Source: CAIWHR01 sp963816925 (lineage in GTDB: Bacteria > Pseudomonadota > Gammaproteobacteria > Burkholderiales > Casimicrobiaceae). From it: a DNA stretch of 64,000 nt. Location of the stretch: the NCBI GenBank assembly GCA_963816925.1, contig CAWFMY010000009.1, forward strand, positions 1 through 64,000, read 5' to 3'. The position numbers were made by a program, and so were the translations under genes. Shown piece by piece: positions 47,564 to 55,499 of the stretch; the stretch's first letter is position 1, and each line of letters opens with the position of its first letter. A model generated the notes under the pieces. The model saw only the letters and a list, made by a program, of their open reading frames with translations, was not told the DNA's origin and ran no database searches.

Positions 47564-48435
47564 GCGGCAACTCCCGGCGCATCCGCGGACTGGGTGCCCA
47601 TTACCGCGACGAACAGGTCGGCGATGCCAGGCGTGCGCAACTCGCCAAGCGCGGCGAGCTGCGCGCGGTCGGCATGGTCGAACAGCAGGATGCTGCGGCC
47701 GAAGACCTGGCGCTCGTGAATGGGCCTGAAGGCGCGTGCCGCGGCGGCGTGCTCGGGAAGCACCATCAGCTCCACATAGCGCGTCTCGAGCGTCTCCATG
47801 CTGCAATCGAGGACGATGCGGCCGCGATTGATGAACATCAGGTCGGTCAGGACGTGCTCGATCTCCTCGACCTGGTGGGTGGTCACGACGATGGTGCGGG
47901 TCTTGTCGAAATAATCGTTCAGCAGCGAATCGTAGAACTGCTTGCGAAACAGGATGTCGAGCCCGAGCGTCGGCTCGTCCAGCAACAGGAGCTTCGCGTC
48001 GATCGCCATGACCAGCGCGAGGTGCAACTGCGTGACCATGCCCTTCGACAACTCGCGGACCTTGCTCGTCCGCTGGATCGTGGTCTTCGCCAGGAAACCC
48101 TCCGCCTTGGCACGGTCGAATCGCGGATGCACGCCGGCGACGTAGTCGAGCGCCTGCGAAACGCGCATCCAGCGCGGCAGCACGGCGACATCCGCGATGA
48201 AGCAGACGTCGCGCATCAGCTGGTCGCGCTCGGTCCAGGGATTGCGCCCGAGCACCTTGAGCTCGCCCTGGTACGGGGCGAGGCCGAGTATGGCGTTGAG
48301 GGCGGTGCTCTTGCCCGCGCCGTTGGGGCCGATGAGGCCGAGGATGCGGCCCTCTTCGACCCGCAAGTCGATGCCATCCAGCGCGACGGTGGTCCCGTAG
48401 ACCTTGCGCAGGCCGCGGGCTTCTATGGTGGACAT
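47560..48435 (-). CDS. ABC transporter ATP-binding protein (YtrB-like)
   Basis: The 291-aa ATPase has Walker A LIGPNGAGKSTALNAILGL, Q-loop region YQGELKVLGRNPW, signature RELSKGMVTQLHLALVMA (LSKGM rather than LSGGQ), Walker B AKLLLLDEPTLGLD, and the switch His in TIVVTTHQVEEIE. LSKGM signatures are usual in this exporter subfamily. It ends in a C-terminal domain of about 70 aa. It lies 4 bp after the GntR regulator and overlaps the permease start. Confidence 0.93.
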   Translation of the reverse strand: MSTIEARGLRKVYGTTVALDGIDLRVEEGRILGLIGPNGAGKSTALNAILGLAPYQGELKVLGRNPWTERDQLMRDVCFIADVAVLPRWMRVSQALDYVAGVHPRFDRAKAEGFLAKTTIQRTSKVRELSKGMVTQLHLALVMAIDAKLLLLDEPTLGLDILFRKQFYDSLLNDYFDKTRTIVVTTHQVEEIEHVLTDLMFINRGRIVLDCSMETLETRYVELMVLPEHAAAARAFRPIHERQVFGRSILLFDHADRAQLAALGELRTPGIADLFVAVMGTQSADAPGVAA

Positions 48436-48439
48436 GGGT

Positions 48440-48829
48440 TCAGCGCTCCTGACTTGTGTTCGACGGCGTTCCGCCGGGCGCGGCGGCAGCGAGCAGTTCC
48501 TGCGGCGTCAGGCCGAGCCGCTCGATGGTCGCGTGAATCGCGGGCCACTGCTCGGCGAGGAACTTCTGCCGTTCGCCCTGCAGCAGCAGCTTCCGCGCGC
48601 CGGCATTGATGTACATGCCGCGGCCTCGCCTGCTCTCCACGAGCTGTTCGTCCACCAGCTGCTGATAGCCCTTGAGCACCGTAAGCGGATTGATCCGGTA
48701 CTCGGCGGCCACGTTGCGCACCGACGGCAGGGGATCGCCCTCGTTGAGCGCCCCGTCGAGGATCATCGCGACGATGCGGTCGCGAAGCTGCCGGTAGATC
48801 GGCTGGCTGTCGTTCCACTCGCGTTCCAT
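48440..48829 (-). CDS. GntR-family transcriptional regulator, YtrA subfamily
   Basis: The 129-aa protein has an N-terminal winged helix: SQPIYRQLRDRIVAMILDG, EGDPLPSVRNVAAEYRINPL and TVLKGYQQLVDEQLVESRRG. A very short C-terminal dimerisation region follows, the defining architecture of YtrA-type regulators, which repress their own ABC operon. It sits between a 72-aa small gene and the ATPase gene. A matching operator is seen upstream at 49128-49151. Confidence 0.93.
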   Translation of the reverse strand: MEREWNDSQPIYRQLRDRIVAMILDGALNEGDPLPSVRNVAAEYRINPLTVLKGYQQLVDEQLVESRRGRGMYINAGARKLLLQGERQKFLAEQWPAIHATIERLGLTPQELLAAAAPGGTPSNTSQER

Positions 48830-48835
48830 CACTGC

Positions 48836-49054
48836 CTAGATCGCCTTTGTCGGAGGGGTGCCAACGGTCGACGCGATCGGACCCTGCGATTCCCGGGACT
48901 CGCGCTCCGCGGCGTGCCGCGCTCCGCCGAAGGTGTCCAGCGAGCCCTTCTGCGGCGGAACCGTCGGCGACGGGCCTGCGTTCGTCGATGGGCCCCGCCC
49001 GACCGACAGCGGTCCGAAGAGGCCTATCAGCGTAATTTTCTCCAGCATCGTCAT
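48836..49054 (-). CDS. Small protein leading the GntR/ABC operon, unknown function
   Basis: A 72-aa frame begins MTMLEKITLIGLFGPLSVGR. ATG 49054 is chosen because GGAAAGG lies 6 nt upstream. The rest is Pro/Ser/Thr/Gly-rich (PSTNAGPSPTVPPQKG) with no domain. It ends 6 bp before the regulator gene. Its place between the operator and the regulator and its good ribosome site support translation. It could be a leader peptide or a small effector. Conservation would decide. Confidence 0.45.
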   Translation of the reverse strand: MTMLEKITLIGLFGPLSVGRGPSTNAGPSPTVPPQKGSLDTFGGARHAAERESRESQGPIASTVGTPPTKAI

Positions 49055-49127
49055 GAGCATCCTTTCCCGAGCGTCGTTTCGACCGTCCGTCGTCGGACCC
49101 TTGATTCAATGTAACTTATGGTGTCAT

Positions 49128-49151
49128 TGTGTTATAGTTAACTATATCACC
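49128..49151 (-). promoter_or_regulatory. Probable YtrA-type operator
   Basis: Read on the minus strand: GGTG, 16 bp, CACA. The centre holds a perfect 14-bp palindrome TATAGTTAACTATA (49133-49146). This fits the GGTG-N16-CACC operator I recall for YtrA regulators in Xanthomonas, with one mismatch. It is strikingly AT-rich against its surroundings and lies about 75 bp upstream of the first gene of the operon. Confidence 0.6.
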
Positions 49152-49229
49152 AATTCGATGTCAAGCCCTTTTTGAATTCGCGCGGGCTGCCTTGAGGATT
49201 TCGTCGCGATGGCGGCGACAGAAACGACT

Positions 49230-49252
49230 GCGGGGGCCCTGAAGCCCCCGCA
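49230..49252 (-). terminator. Hairpin downstream of the formate dehydrogenase operon
   Basis: TGCGGGGGC/GCCCCCGCA, a perfect 9-bp stem with a 5-nt loop, starts 24 bp after the stop of the last operon gene. Only a short T-containing tail follows, so it may slow or end transcription without being a classical terminator. Confidence 0.6.
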
Positions 49253-49275
49253 TCGTCGCAAACATTAAGCAGACG

Positions 49276-49592
49276 CTATTTCTTCGGTGCCGCCGGCGCG
49301 GCTGCCTTGGCCGGAGGCGGCCGGTGCCGCGGCGGCCGGCAACGCGTGCGGAGGCGAGACGGTCTTGCCCTTCGCCTTCATATCGGCGAAATAGCGGGAC
49401 GGCCACGCGGTCCTCGGCCTTCGCCTGCTGCGCCTTCGCGGCGTCCGCGGCGGCGGCGTCCTTTGCTTTCTTTTCGTCGGCAGCGGCCTTCTGCGCGTCG
49501 GTCAACGGCGCCGGCGGCGGCAATTTCGCCACGGCCATGCCGAACATGCCGACCACGAGAGCCGCGGCGATCAGTGCGCGAAGCGTCGTCAT
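49276..49592 (-). CDS. Small exported Ala/Lys-rich protein at the end of the FDH operon, frameshifted
   Basis: ATG 49592 has AAGGA close upstream. A signal peptide (LRALIAAALVVGMFGMAVAK) precedes LPPPAPLTDAQKAAADEKKA and an Ala/Lys/Asp helix. A frame change near 49395 gives RYFADMKAKGKTVSPP, and a second near 49320 gives an ending PPPAKAAAPAAPKK with a stop at 49276. About 105 aa in all. It is 27 bp after the cytochrome b subunit gene, the last member of the operon. The function is unknown; similar KLPxPxP...AxAEE exported proteins occur with other betaproteobacterial FDH genes, as I recall. Confidence 0.55.
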
Positions 49593-49618
49593 GCTTCCTT
49601 CCCCCTTGCCATTGAATG

Positions 49619-50686
49619 TCATGCCGGCCGGGTGCGCGGAACGGCGCGCTCGGCTTGCGGCGATTCGCCCGGCACGACGAATTTCTCGCGCGCCTTGCCG
49701 GCGGCGACGTCCTTGTACCACAGCAGATGATGGTGCTCGGCCCAGGATGCGTCGACGTAACCGTCGCGCATGGCGCGGTAGGCGCCCTCCATCCCGATCG
49801 TGCCGAGGTAGATGTGCACGCAGGCAAGCGCGATCGACAGGTAGGCGGCGACCATGTGCAAGATGTTCGCGATCTGCATCGTCGAGCGCAGCTGGTCGAA
49901 ATTCGGGAACAGCAGGATCAGCCCGGTCACGATCAGCACCGTCGAGGCGAGGACCAGCACGAGCCAGAACACGGTTTTCTCGCCGGCATTGAACTTGCCC
50001 GACGGATGCTCGTGACCCGCAAAGTACCCCTTGATGTTCAGGAACCAGCGGATGTCATCGCCGGTGATGCCGTTGTCGCGCACGAAGCGGAGGAAGAGCC
50101 ACGGCACGCCGATGATCAGGATCGGCCCGACGAAGTTGTGCAACGTCTTCGCCAGCGTGGCAAGCCAGGAGAACAGCGTGTAGCCGATGATCGGCAGCAG
50201 CACCGCCTTGCCGAGCGACAGGATGAGCCCGGTGATCGCGAGCGTCACCCAGACGATCGCGACGGTCCAGTGGGCGTAGCGGTCCATGGGCGAAAAGCGC
50301 TCGATGACGCGGTCGCCTGGTTTGCGCGCGACGGCCATCGGGCCGCGCCACAGGTAGAACACGGCGAGCCCGCCGACCGCCAGCGCGAGGAGAATGCCCC
50401 CCCCGAACAATATCGGCACGCGCAGCGCGCGCCATGTCTGCCCTTCGGGCTGGATCAGGACATTCGTCTCGCGCCCGCGAACCGTCGTGATCTGCGGCTC
50501 GCCCGAGCGAACTTCCTTCCACACCGGCCCGTTGTTGAGCGGCTGCGCGACCTGCCGCTGCTGCTCCGCCGTCGCCTGCGATGCTTCCTTGGGATTCACC
50601 GCAGGCGACTGCGCAGACACGAGGCCCGCCGAAAACGCGACCACTGCCGCCAGTGCGGCCGCCGCACGCAAGATGGATCGACTCAC
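49619..50686 (-). CDS. fdhI: Formate dehydrogenase subunit gamma (cytochrome b556)
   Basis: The membrane anchor that passes electrons to quinone. The 355-aa protein has an N-terminal signal-like segment (AAAALAAVVAFSAGLVSA) and a periplasmic region, then helices of the FdoI type: FSPMDRYAHWTVAIVWVTLA (haem His), AKTLHNFVGPILIIGVPWLF (haem His), QIANILHMVAAYLSIALACV (haem His). HIYLGTIGMEGAYRAMRDGY and DASWAEHHHLLWY are typical of FdhI. GTG 50686 is preferred (GGAG 5 nt upstream). Confidence 0.95.
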   Translation of the reverse strand: MSRSILRAAAALAAVVAFSAGLVSAQSPAVNPKEASQATAEQQRQVAQPLNNGPVWKEVRSGEPQITTVRGRETNVLIQPEGQTWRALRVPILFGGGILLALAVGGLAVFYLWRGPMAVARKPGDRVIERFSPMDRYAHWTVAIVWVTLAITGLILSLGKAVLLPIIGYTLFSWLATLAKTLHNFVGPILIIGVPWLFLRFVRDNGITGDDIRWFLNIKGYFAGHEHPSGKFNAGEKTVFWLVLVLASTVLIVTGLILLFPNFDQLRSTMQIANILHMVAAYLSIALACVHIYLGTIGMEGAYRAMRDGYVDASWAEHHHLLWYKDVAAGKAREKFVVPGESPQAERAVPRTRPA

Positions 50687-50705
50687 CCTCACTCCTTTGC
50701 GGCGA

Positions 50706-50930
50706 TCAACGGATCCGCTTGTATTCGTTCTGGGACTGGTTGCGCGTCGCGATCGCGAGCTCCCAATCCTTCTTGTTGCCGTCCCACGGCTTGCCGGCCC
50801 ACGCCTGCTCGTCCGGCTTGCCCTGGTAGCTGCCCTGCTTGTACTGGACCACCTGCGGCCGCTCGCCGCAGCCCATGAGCCCGAGCGCCGCGAGGGCGCT
50901 GCCGAGCGCCAGCCACGCGCGCCGGGTCAT
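50706..50930 (-). CDS. Small lipoprotein encoded between FDH beta and gamma subunits
   Basis: The 74-aa protein begins MTRRAWLALGSALAALGLMG followed by the lipobox Cys (LMGC). The mature part is GERPQVVQYKQGSYQGKPDE and a Trp-rich AWAGKPWDGNKKDWELAI, ending NEYKRIR. It overlaps the beta-subunit stop (ATGA) and precedes the gamma subunit by 20 bp, so it is translationally coupled to core subunits. It is likely a periplasmic-face lipoprotein of the complex or its assembly. I know of no assigned function. Confidence 0.8.
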   Translation of the reverse strand: MTRRAWLALGSALAALGLMGCGERPQVVQYKQGSYQGKPDEQAWAGKPWDGNKKDWELAIATRNQSQNEYKRIR

Positions 50931-51574
50931 GACTTGGCTCCGCCGGCCGCCGGTGCTGGCGACGGCTTCGCGGCATCGGGACGCCCGTACGCAGTGTCCC
51001 ATCCCCAAGGCGGCATGCTCGGCGTGCCGCGCGCGGCGCGATTGACGACGCGTTCGCGATAGATGTCGGACAGCACGTCCGCGTCGCCGCCCAGCAGCGC
51101 CTTGGTCGAGCACATCTCCGCGCAGACGGGCAGCTTGCCCTCGGCCAGCCGGTTGCGGCCATACTTCTTGTACTCGGCTTCCGATCCGTTCGCCTCGGGA
51201 CCACCGGCGCAGAACGTGCACTTGTCCATCTTGCCGCGCACGCCGAACGCGCCCGCCTGCGGAAACTGCGGCGCGCCGAACGGGCAGGCGTAAAAACAGT
51301 AGCCGCAGCCGATGCAGAGGTCCTTGTCGTGCAGCACGACGCCGTCGTCGGTGCGGTAGAAGCAGTCGACCGGGCACACCGCCATGCACGGCGCGTCCGA
51401 GCAGTGCATGCAGGCAACCGAGACCGAGCGCTCGCCGGGCACGCCGTCGTTGATCGTGACGACACGGCGGCGGTTCACACCCCACGGAATGTCGTGCTCC
51501 TGCTTGCACGCGGTGACGCAGCCGTTGCACTCGATGCAGCGCTCGGCGTCGCAGAGAAACTTCATTCGGGCCAT
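50927..51574 (-). CDS. fdhB: Formate dehydrogenase subunit beta (four-cluster ferredoxin)
   Basis: The 215-aa protein begins MARMKFLCDAERCIECNGCV. Cluster motifs are CIECNGCVTACKQEH, CMHCSDAPCMAVCPVDC, CIGCGYCFYACPFGAPQ, and CTFC...CAEMCSTKAL. This is the usual electron wire of FDH-N/FDH-O type enzymes. No transmembrane helix is seen at the C terminus, which is Pro/Ala-rich (AAKPSPAPAAGG), so the fold is shorter than E. coli FdoH. It starts 18 bp after the alpha subunit stop. Confidence 0.95.
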   Translation of the reverse strand: MARMKFLCDAERCIECNGCVTACKQEHDIPWGVNRRRVVTINDGVPGERSVSVACMHCSDAPCMAVCPVDCFYRTDDGVVLHDKDLCIGCGYCFYACPFGAPQFPQAGAFGVRGKMDKCTFCAGGPEANGSEAEYKKYGRNRLAEGKLPVCAEMCSTKALLGGDADVLSDIYRERVVNRAARGTPSMPPWGWDTAYGRPDAAKPSPAPAAGGAKS

Positions 51575-51592
51575 ATTGGGTCTCCTCGCGCC

Positions 51593-54559
51593 TTACGCGG
51601 TGATCTTGGCGACCTGGCAGAGCGTCGTCTTGGTTTCCTGCATCATCGTCACCGAGTCGTAACCGTAGGTGGTTGCCGTGTTGACGGCTTCCGCGCGGAC
51701 GATCGGGTGCGCGCCCTCGGGGTAGAACTCGAGCATGTCCTTGCCTTGCCACCATCCCGAGAAATGGAACGGGATGAAGGTGGTGCCCGCAGCGACGCGC
51801 TCCGTTACCAACGCCTTCACCTTGATCTGCGCACCGGTGGGCGATTTCACCCAGACGTATTCGCCGTCCTTGACGCCGCGGTCATTGGCGTCCTTGGGAT
51901 TGATCTCGACGAAGTTCTCCTGCTGCAGCTCGGCGAGCCACGGATTCGACCGGGTCTCCTCGCCGCCGCCCTCGAATTCGACCAGCCGGCCGCTCGTGAG
52001 CACCAGCGGGAAGGTCTTCGCGACGCCATCCGCGACGTTCTTGTCCTGCAGCGACTTGTACATCGTGGGCAAGCGCCAGAACGCCATCTTGTCGGCGTGT
52101 GTCGGGTACTTCGCGACCAGGTCGGGCCGCGGCGAGTAGAGCGGCTCGCGGTGCTGCGGAATGCCGTCGGGGAAATTCCACACGACCGCCCGCGCCTTGG
52201 CATTGCCGAACGGATGGCAGCTATGGTTCTTCAGCACGACGCGCTGAATGCCGCCGGAAAGGTCCGTCTTCCAGTTCTTGCCTTCGGCGGCTTTCTTCTC
52301 GGCGTCGGTCAATTCATCCCACCAGCCCAGTTTCTTCATCAGCACGTGGTCGAATTCCGGATATCCGGTCGTGAGGTCGGCACCGAGCGAACACGAGCCG
52401 TCCTCGGCCAGGAGGTTGACGCCGTCGCGCTCGACGCCGAAATTCGCGCGGAAGTTTCCGCCGCCGTCCATCACGTTGCGGCTCGTCTGGTACAGGTTCG
52501 GCGAACCGGGATGCTTGAGCTCCGGGGTGCCGTAGCACGGCCATGGCAAGCCGAAATAGTCGCCGTCGCACGGCCCGCCCTTTGCGCGCAGCGATTTGAC
52601 GTCGAAGGTTGCCATGTTCTTCATATGGAGCTTCAATCGCTCCGGTGACTGCCCGGTGTACCCGATCGTCCAGTTGGCGCGGTTGATCTCCTTCAGGATC
52701 GATTCCGGCGTGGGCTCTTCCCATTTCGCGTCGCCGTCCGGCTTCCACATCTGGTAGTTCTTCATGAACTCCTTGTCCCAGCCGAACTTCTTCGCGAACG
52801 CGAGCATGATCGCGTGGTCGGTCTGCGACTCGAACATCGGCGTGATCACGCGCTCGCGCCACTGCAGCGAGCGGTTCGACGCGGTCACCGAGCCCGAGGT
52901 CTCGAACTGCGTGCACGCCGGCAGCAGGTACACGGCGCGATTCGGATTCGGAGACTTGCCGGCGTCGGCCAGCACTTTCTTGCTTTGCTCGGTCGGGGGC
53001 AACGCGGCCATCGCGGCCGTCGCCGACGGATAAGGATCGATGACGACCAGCAGATCGAGGGCCTGCATCGCCGCCTGCATCTCGACGCCGCGCGTCTGGC
53101 TGTTCGGCGCATGGCCCCAATACACCATGCCGCGAAGATTCGGCCCCTGGTCGATCACGTCGTTCTTGAGCAGCACGCCGTCGATCCAGCGCGACACCGT
53201 CATGCCGGGCTTTTCCATCATGCCGTCGGCGTACTGCTTCTTGATCCACTCGTAGTCCACGCCCCACACCGCCGCGTAGTGCTTCCATGCGCCCGCGGCG
53301 ATGCCGTAGTAACCGGGCAGCGAGTCGGGATTCGGGCCGACGTCGGTCGCACCCTGGACGTTGTCGTGGCCGCGAAAGATGTTGGTGCCGCCGCCCGCAA
53401 CACCGACGTTGCCGAGCGCAAGCTGCAGGATGCAGGAAGCGCGGACGATCGCGTTGCCCGTCGTGTGCTGCGTCTGGCCCATGCACCAGACGACGGTCGA
53501 CGGGCGGTTCTTGGCCATCATCTCGGCCACCTTGAACACCTGCGCCTCGGGCACGCCGCAGACTTCCTCGACCTTGTCCGGCGTCCACTTGGTCATGATC
53601 TCGTCCTTGACCTTGTCCATGCCGTAGACGCGGTCGTGGATGTACTGCTTGTCCTCCCACCCGTTCTTGAACACGTGGTACAGCATGCCGAACACGAACG
53701 GGATGTCGGTGCCGGAGCGAATGCGCACATACTCGTCCGCCTTCGCCGCGGTGCGCGTAAACCGCGGGTCGACGACGATCATCCTGGCGCCGGTTTCCTT
53801 CGCGTGCAGCATGTGCAGCATCGACACCGGGTGCGCCTCGGCCGCGTTGCTGCCGATGTACATCGCGCACTTGGTGTTCTGCATGTCGTTGTACGAGTTG
53901 GTCATCGCGCCGTAGCCCCAGGTGTTGGCTACGCCGGCGACCGTGGTCGAGTGGCAGATCCGCGCCTGGTGGTCGGTGTTGTTCGTGCCCCAGAACGACA
54001 CGAACTTGCGCATCAGGTACGCCTGCTCGTTGTTGTGCTTGGAGCTGCCGACCCAGAAGATCGAATCGGGTCCGGATTCCTTCTTCAGCGCCAGCATCCG
54101 GTCGCCGATCTCGTTGATCGCCTTTTCCCAGCTGATCTTTTCGTACTTGCCGTTGACGAGCTTCACCGGCGACTTCAAGCGCATCGAATGCTCGTGCATC
54201 CCGTGCTCGCGCACCGACGCGCCCTTCGCGCAGTGGGCGCCGAGGTTCAACGGCGAATCGAACACCGGCTCCTGCCGGGTCCAGACGCCGTTCTCGACGG
54301 TGGCATCGACCGCGCAGCCGACGCTGCAGTGCGTGCAGACCGTCCGCTTGACCTCGACCTTCGTCGCGCCGTCCGCCGCCGCCTCGACCTTGCCGATGGC
54401 GCCGTACGGCAACTGGCTCGCGAAAGCCCCCGCCCCGGCGACGAGGCCGGAGCGCTTCAAAAACGTCCGCCGATTCATCCCGGCCTCAGGGGCTCCGGTG
54501 AGACGGCGCAGACGCGGACCGGCTGCAGCGACACTTCCGTTCTTTCGGGTGAGCAGCAT
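51593..54559 (-). CDS. fdhA: Formate dehydrogenase catalytic subunit alpha (Mo/W-bisMGD, Cys type, TAT-exported)
   Basis: Oxidises formate to CO2 in the periplasm. The 988-aa protein has a 27-residue leader and then the TAT motif NRRTFLKRSGLVAGAGAFAS. The 4Fe-4S ligands are CTHCSVGC (Cys75, 78, 82) and Cys110. The metal-binding residue is Cys202 in ARICHSTTVAGVANTWGYG, where selenoenzymes have Sec. The molydopterin domains run to EFYPEGAHPIVRAEAVN. The start at 54559 is supported by a strong GGAGG 9 nt upstream; 54478 is an alternative. No frameshift in 3 kb. Confidence 0.97.
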   Translation of the reverse strand: MLLTRKNGSVAAAGPRLRRLTGAPEAGMNRRTFLKRSGLVAGAGAFASQLPYGAIGKVEAAADGATKVEVKRTVCTHCSVGCAVDATVENGVWTRQEPVFDSPLNLGAHCAKGASVREHGMHEHSMRLKSPVKLVNGKYEKISWEKAINEIGDRMLALKKESGPDSIFWVGSSKHNNEQAYLMRKFVSFWGTNNTDHQARICHSTTVAGVANTWGYGAMTNSYNDMQNTKCAMYIGSNAAEAHPVSMLHMLHAKETGARMIVVDPRFTRTAAKADEYVRIRSGTDIPFVFGMLYHVFKNGWEDKQYIHDRVYGMDKVKDEIMTKWTPDKVEEVCGVPEAQVFKVAEMMAKNRPSTVVWCMGQTQHTTGNAIVRASCILQLALGNVGVAGGGTNIFRGHDNVQGATDVGPNPDSLPGYYGIAAGAWKHYAAVWGVDYEWIKKQYADGMMEKPGMTVSRWIDGVLLKNDVIDQGPNLRGMVYWGHAPNSQTRGVEMQAAMQALDLLVVIDPYPSATAAMAALPPTEQSKKVLADAGKSPNPNRAVYLLPACTQFETSGSVTASNRSLQWRERVITPMFESQTDHAIMLAFAKKFGWDKEFMKNYQMWKPDGDAKWEEPTPESILKEINRANWTIGYTGQSPERLKLHMKNMATFDVKSLRAKGGPCDGDYFGLPWPCYGTPELKHPGSPNLYQTSRNVMDGGGNFRANFGVERDGVNLLAEDGSCSLGADLTTGYPEFDHVLMKKLGWWDELTDAEKKAAEGKNWKTDLSGGIQRVVLKNHSCHPFGNAKARAVVWNFPDGIPQHREPLYSPRPDLVAKYPTHADKMAFWRLPTMYKSLQDKNVADGVAKTFPLVLTSGRLVEFEGGGEETRSNPWLAELQQENFVEINPKDANDRGVKDGEYVWVKSPTGAQIKVKALVTERVAAGTTFIPFHFSGWWQGKDMLEFYPEGAHPIVRAEAVNTATTYGYDSVTMMQETKTTLCQVAKITA

Positions 54560-54573
54560 GATCCTTCCCCCTC

Positions 54574-54822
54574 CTAGAGCTTGGCCGTGCGGTAGTAGTC
54601 GCGGACGTGCGTCGTCTCGCGATACTGCGCATCGGAATCGGATTCGGCGGTCGTCGCATCGACCGCGGCCACGGCCGGCAACGCGGCGACGGTGGCGGCC
54701 ATGGCGCCCGCGCCGCCCACGCCAAGCGTGAGCAGGAAGCGGCGGCGTCTGGAGTCGGTGGCGGATGGCGCAGCAGCAGAAACCGCCGCGGCAGGTCGAT
54801 CACTACGCGGGGATGTGCGCAT
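54574..54822 (-). CDS. Formate dehydrogenase region TAT-signal protein (TIGR02811-like)
   Basis: The 82-aa protein has a twin-arginine signal (SRRRRFLLTLGVGGAGAMAA) and a short mature part ending in YRETTHVRDYYRTAKL. This ending is the hallmark of the small TAT proteins encoded just upstream of fdhA in proteobacteria. ATG 54822 has GGAG 7 nt upstream. It lies 14 bp before the alpha subunit. It is presumed an assembly or subunit factor of the exported FDH; mechanism unknown. Confidence 0.92.
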   Translation of the reverse strand: MRTSPRSDRPAAAVSAAAPSATDSRRRRFLLTLGVGGAGAMAATVAALPAVAAVDATTAESDSDAQYRETTHVRDYYRTAKL

Positions 54823-54857
54823 GGGAGTCTCCAATTGACCGCGTGACATTGGTCTAA

Positions 54858-55499
54858 TTATTCGATGGCGAACGAGTCACGTTCGAGCGCCACGAAACAA
54901 TGGGCGAATTCTGCTACCCGACGGTAGTAGTTGGCAACAGAATTCGTCGATATTGCAGCGCAGCAATCGGACACCCAAGGCAGGATGTGCCGATCGAAAA
55001 ACGCGTGCTGCTCCGCAATCGGGGTGGGACGCCGCTCGCCGTCGCCGGCGATCAGCATGCGCATCGTTTCCAGCACGAGCGCCAGGTGATCCTCGTACTC
55101 GCTCGATTCGGGGCGACGGGCCAGCCCAAGCTTCGCAAGCGTCGCCCGGAGTTCGGCGAGCGGACGGCCGGATTGGGGGCCGAGATAGTGCGATGCGTAC
55201 AGGCTTACTTCACTCCTGCCCACGCCGACGAACAACGCCTGGAATTCGTCCGCGGCGGCTTCGGCATCCATCACGGAACTGGCGGCGCGCAGCGTGTCCC
55301 AAGTGGGCGCGAGCCCACCGGCGCCGCCATCGTCGCCGGTGAGCGTGGCGGGCGCGAGCGCCGGCGCCCCGGCAATGGCGGCAAGGAGCGATGCGTCGGG
55401 CGCGTCCGCGAACAACCGCGACAGCAGCGCATAGAATTCCGCCCGCGCCTGATCCTCCGGCTCGAGGTGGTGATGCAGGGTGACCGTCGCCTCAACCAT
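54858..55499 (-). CDS. TorD-family chaperone for formate dehydrogenase
   Basis: The 213-aa all-helical protein contains EDQARAEFYALLSRLFADAP, VMDAEAAADEFQALFVGVGR, and EVSLYASHYLGPQSGRPLAE (the TorD-type Y.S.Y motif region). Also present are SSEYEDHLALVLETMRMLIA and EQHAFFDRHILPWVSDCCAA, where E-D-H and H-I..W are conserved in TorD/DmsD proteins. It should bind the TAT leader or apo-enzyme of the alpha subunit during cofactor loading. Its start overlaps the stop of the polyferredoxin gene by 8 bp. Confidence 0.88.
   Translation of the reverse strand: MVEATVTLHHHLEPEDQARAEFYALLSRLFADAPDASLLAAIAGAPALAPATLTGDDGGAGGLAPTWDTLRAASSVMDAEAAADEFQALFVGVGRSEVSLYASHYLGPQSGRPLAELRATLAKLGLARRPESSEYEDHLALVLETMRMLIAGDGERRPTPIAEQHAFFDRHILPWVSDCCAAISTNSVANYYRRVAEFAHCFVALERDSFAIE

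Noticed and set aside
53950..53965. Selenocysteine-type formate dehydrogenase
   Set aside because: The position that would be Sec is an ordinary Cys codon (Cys202) and there is no in-frame TGA in the gene.
52814..54577. 587-aa plus-strand frame
   Set aside because: Antisense to fdhA, which is strongly supported; no family signal.
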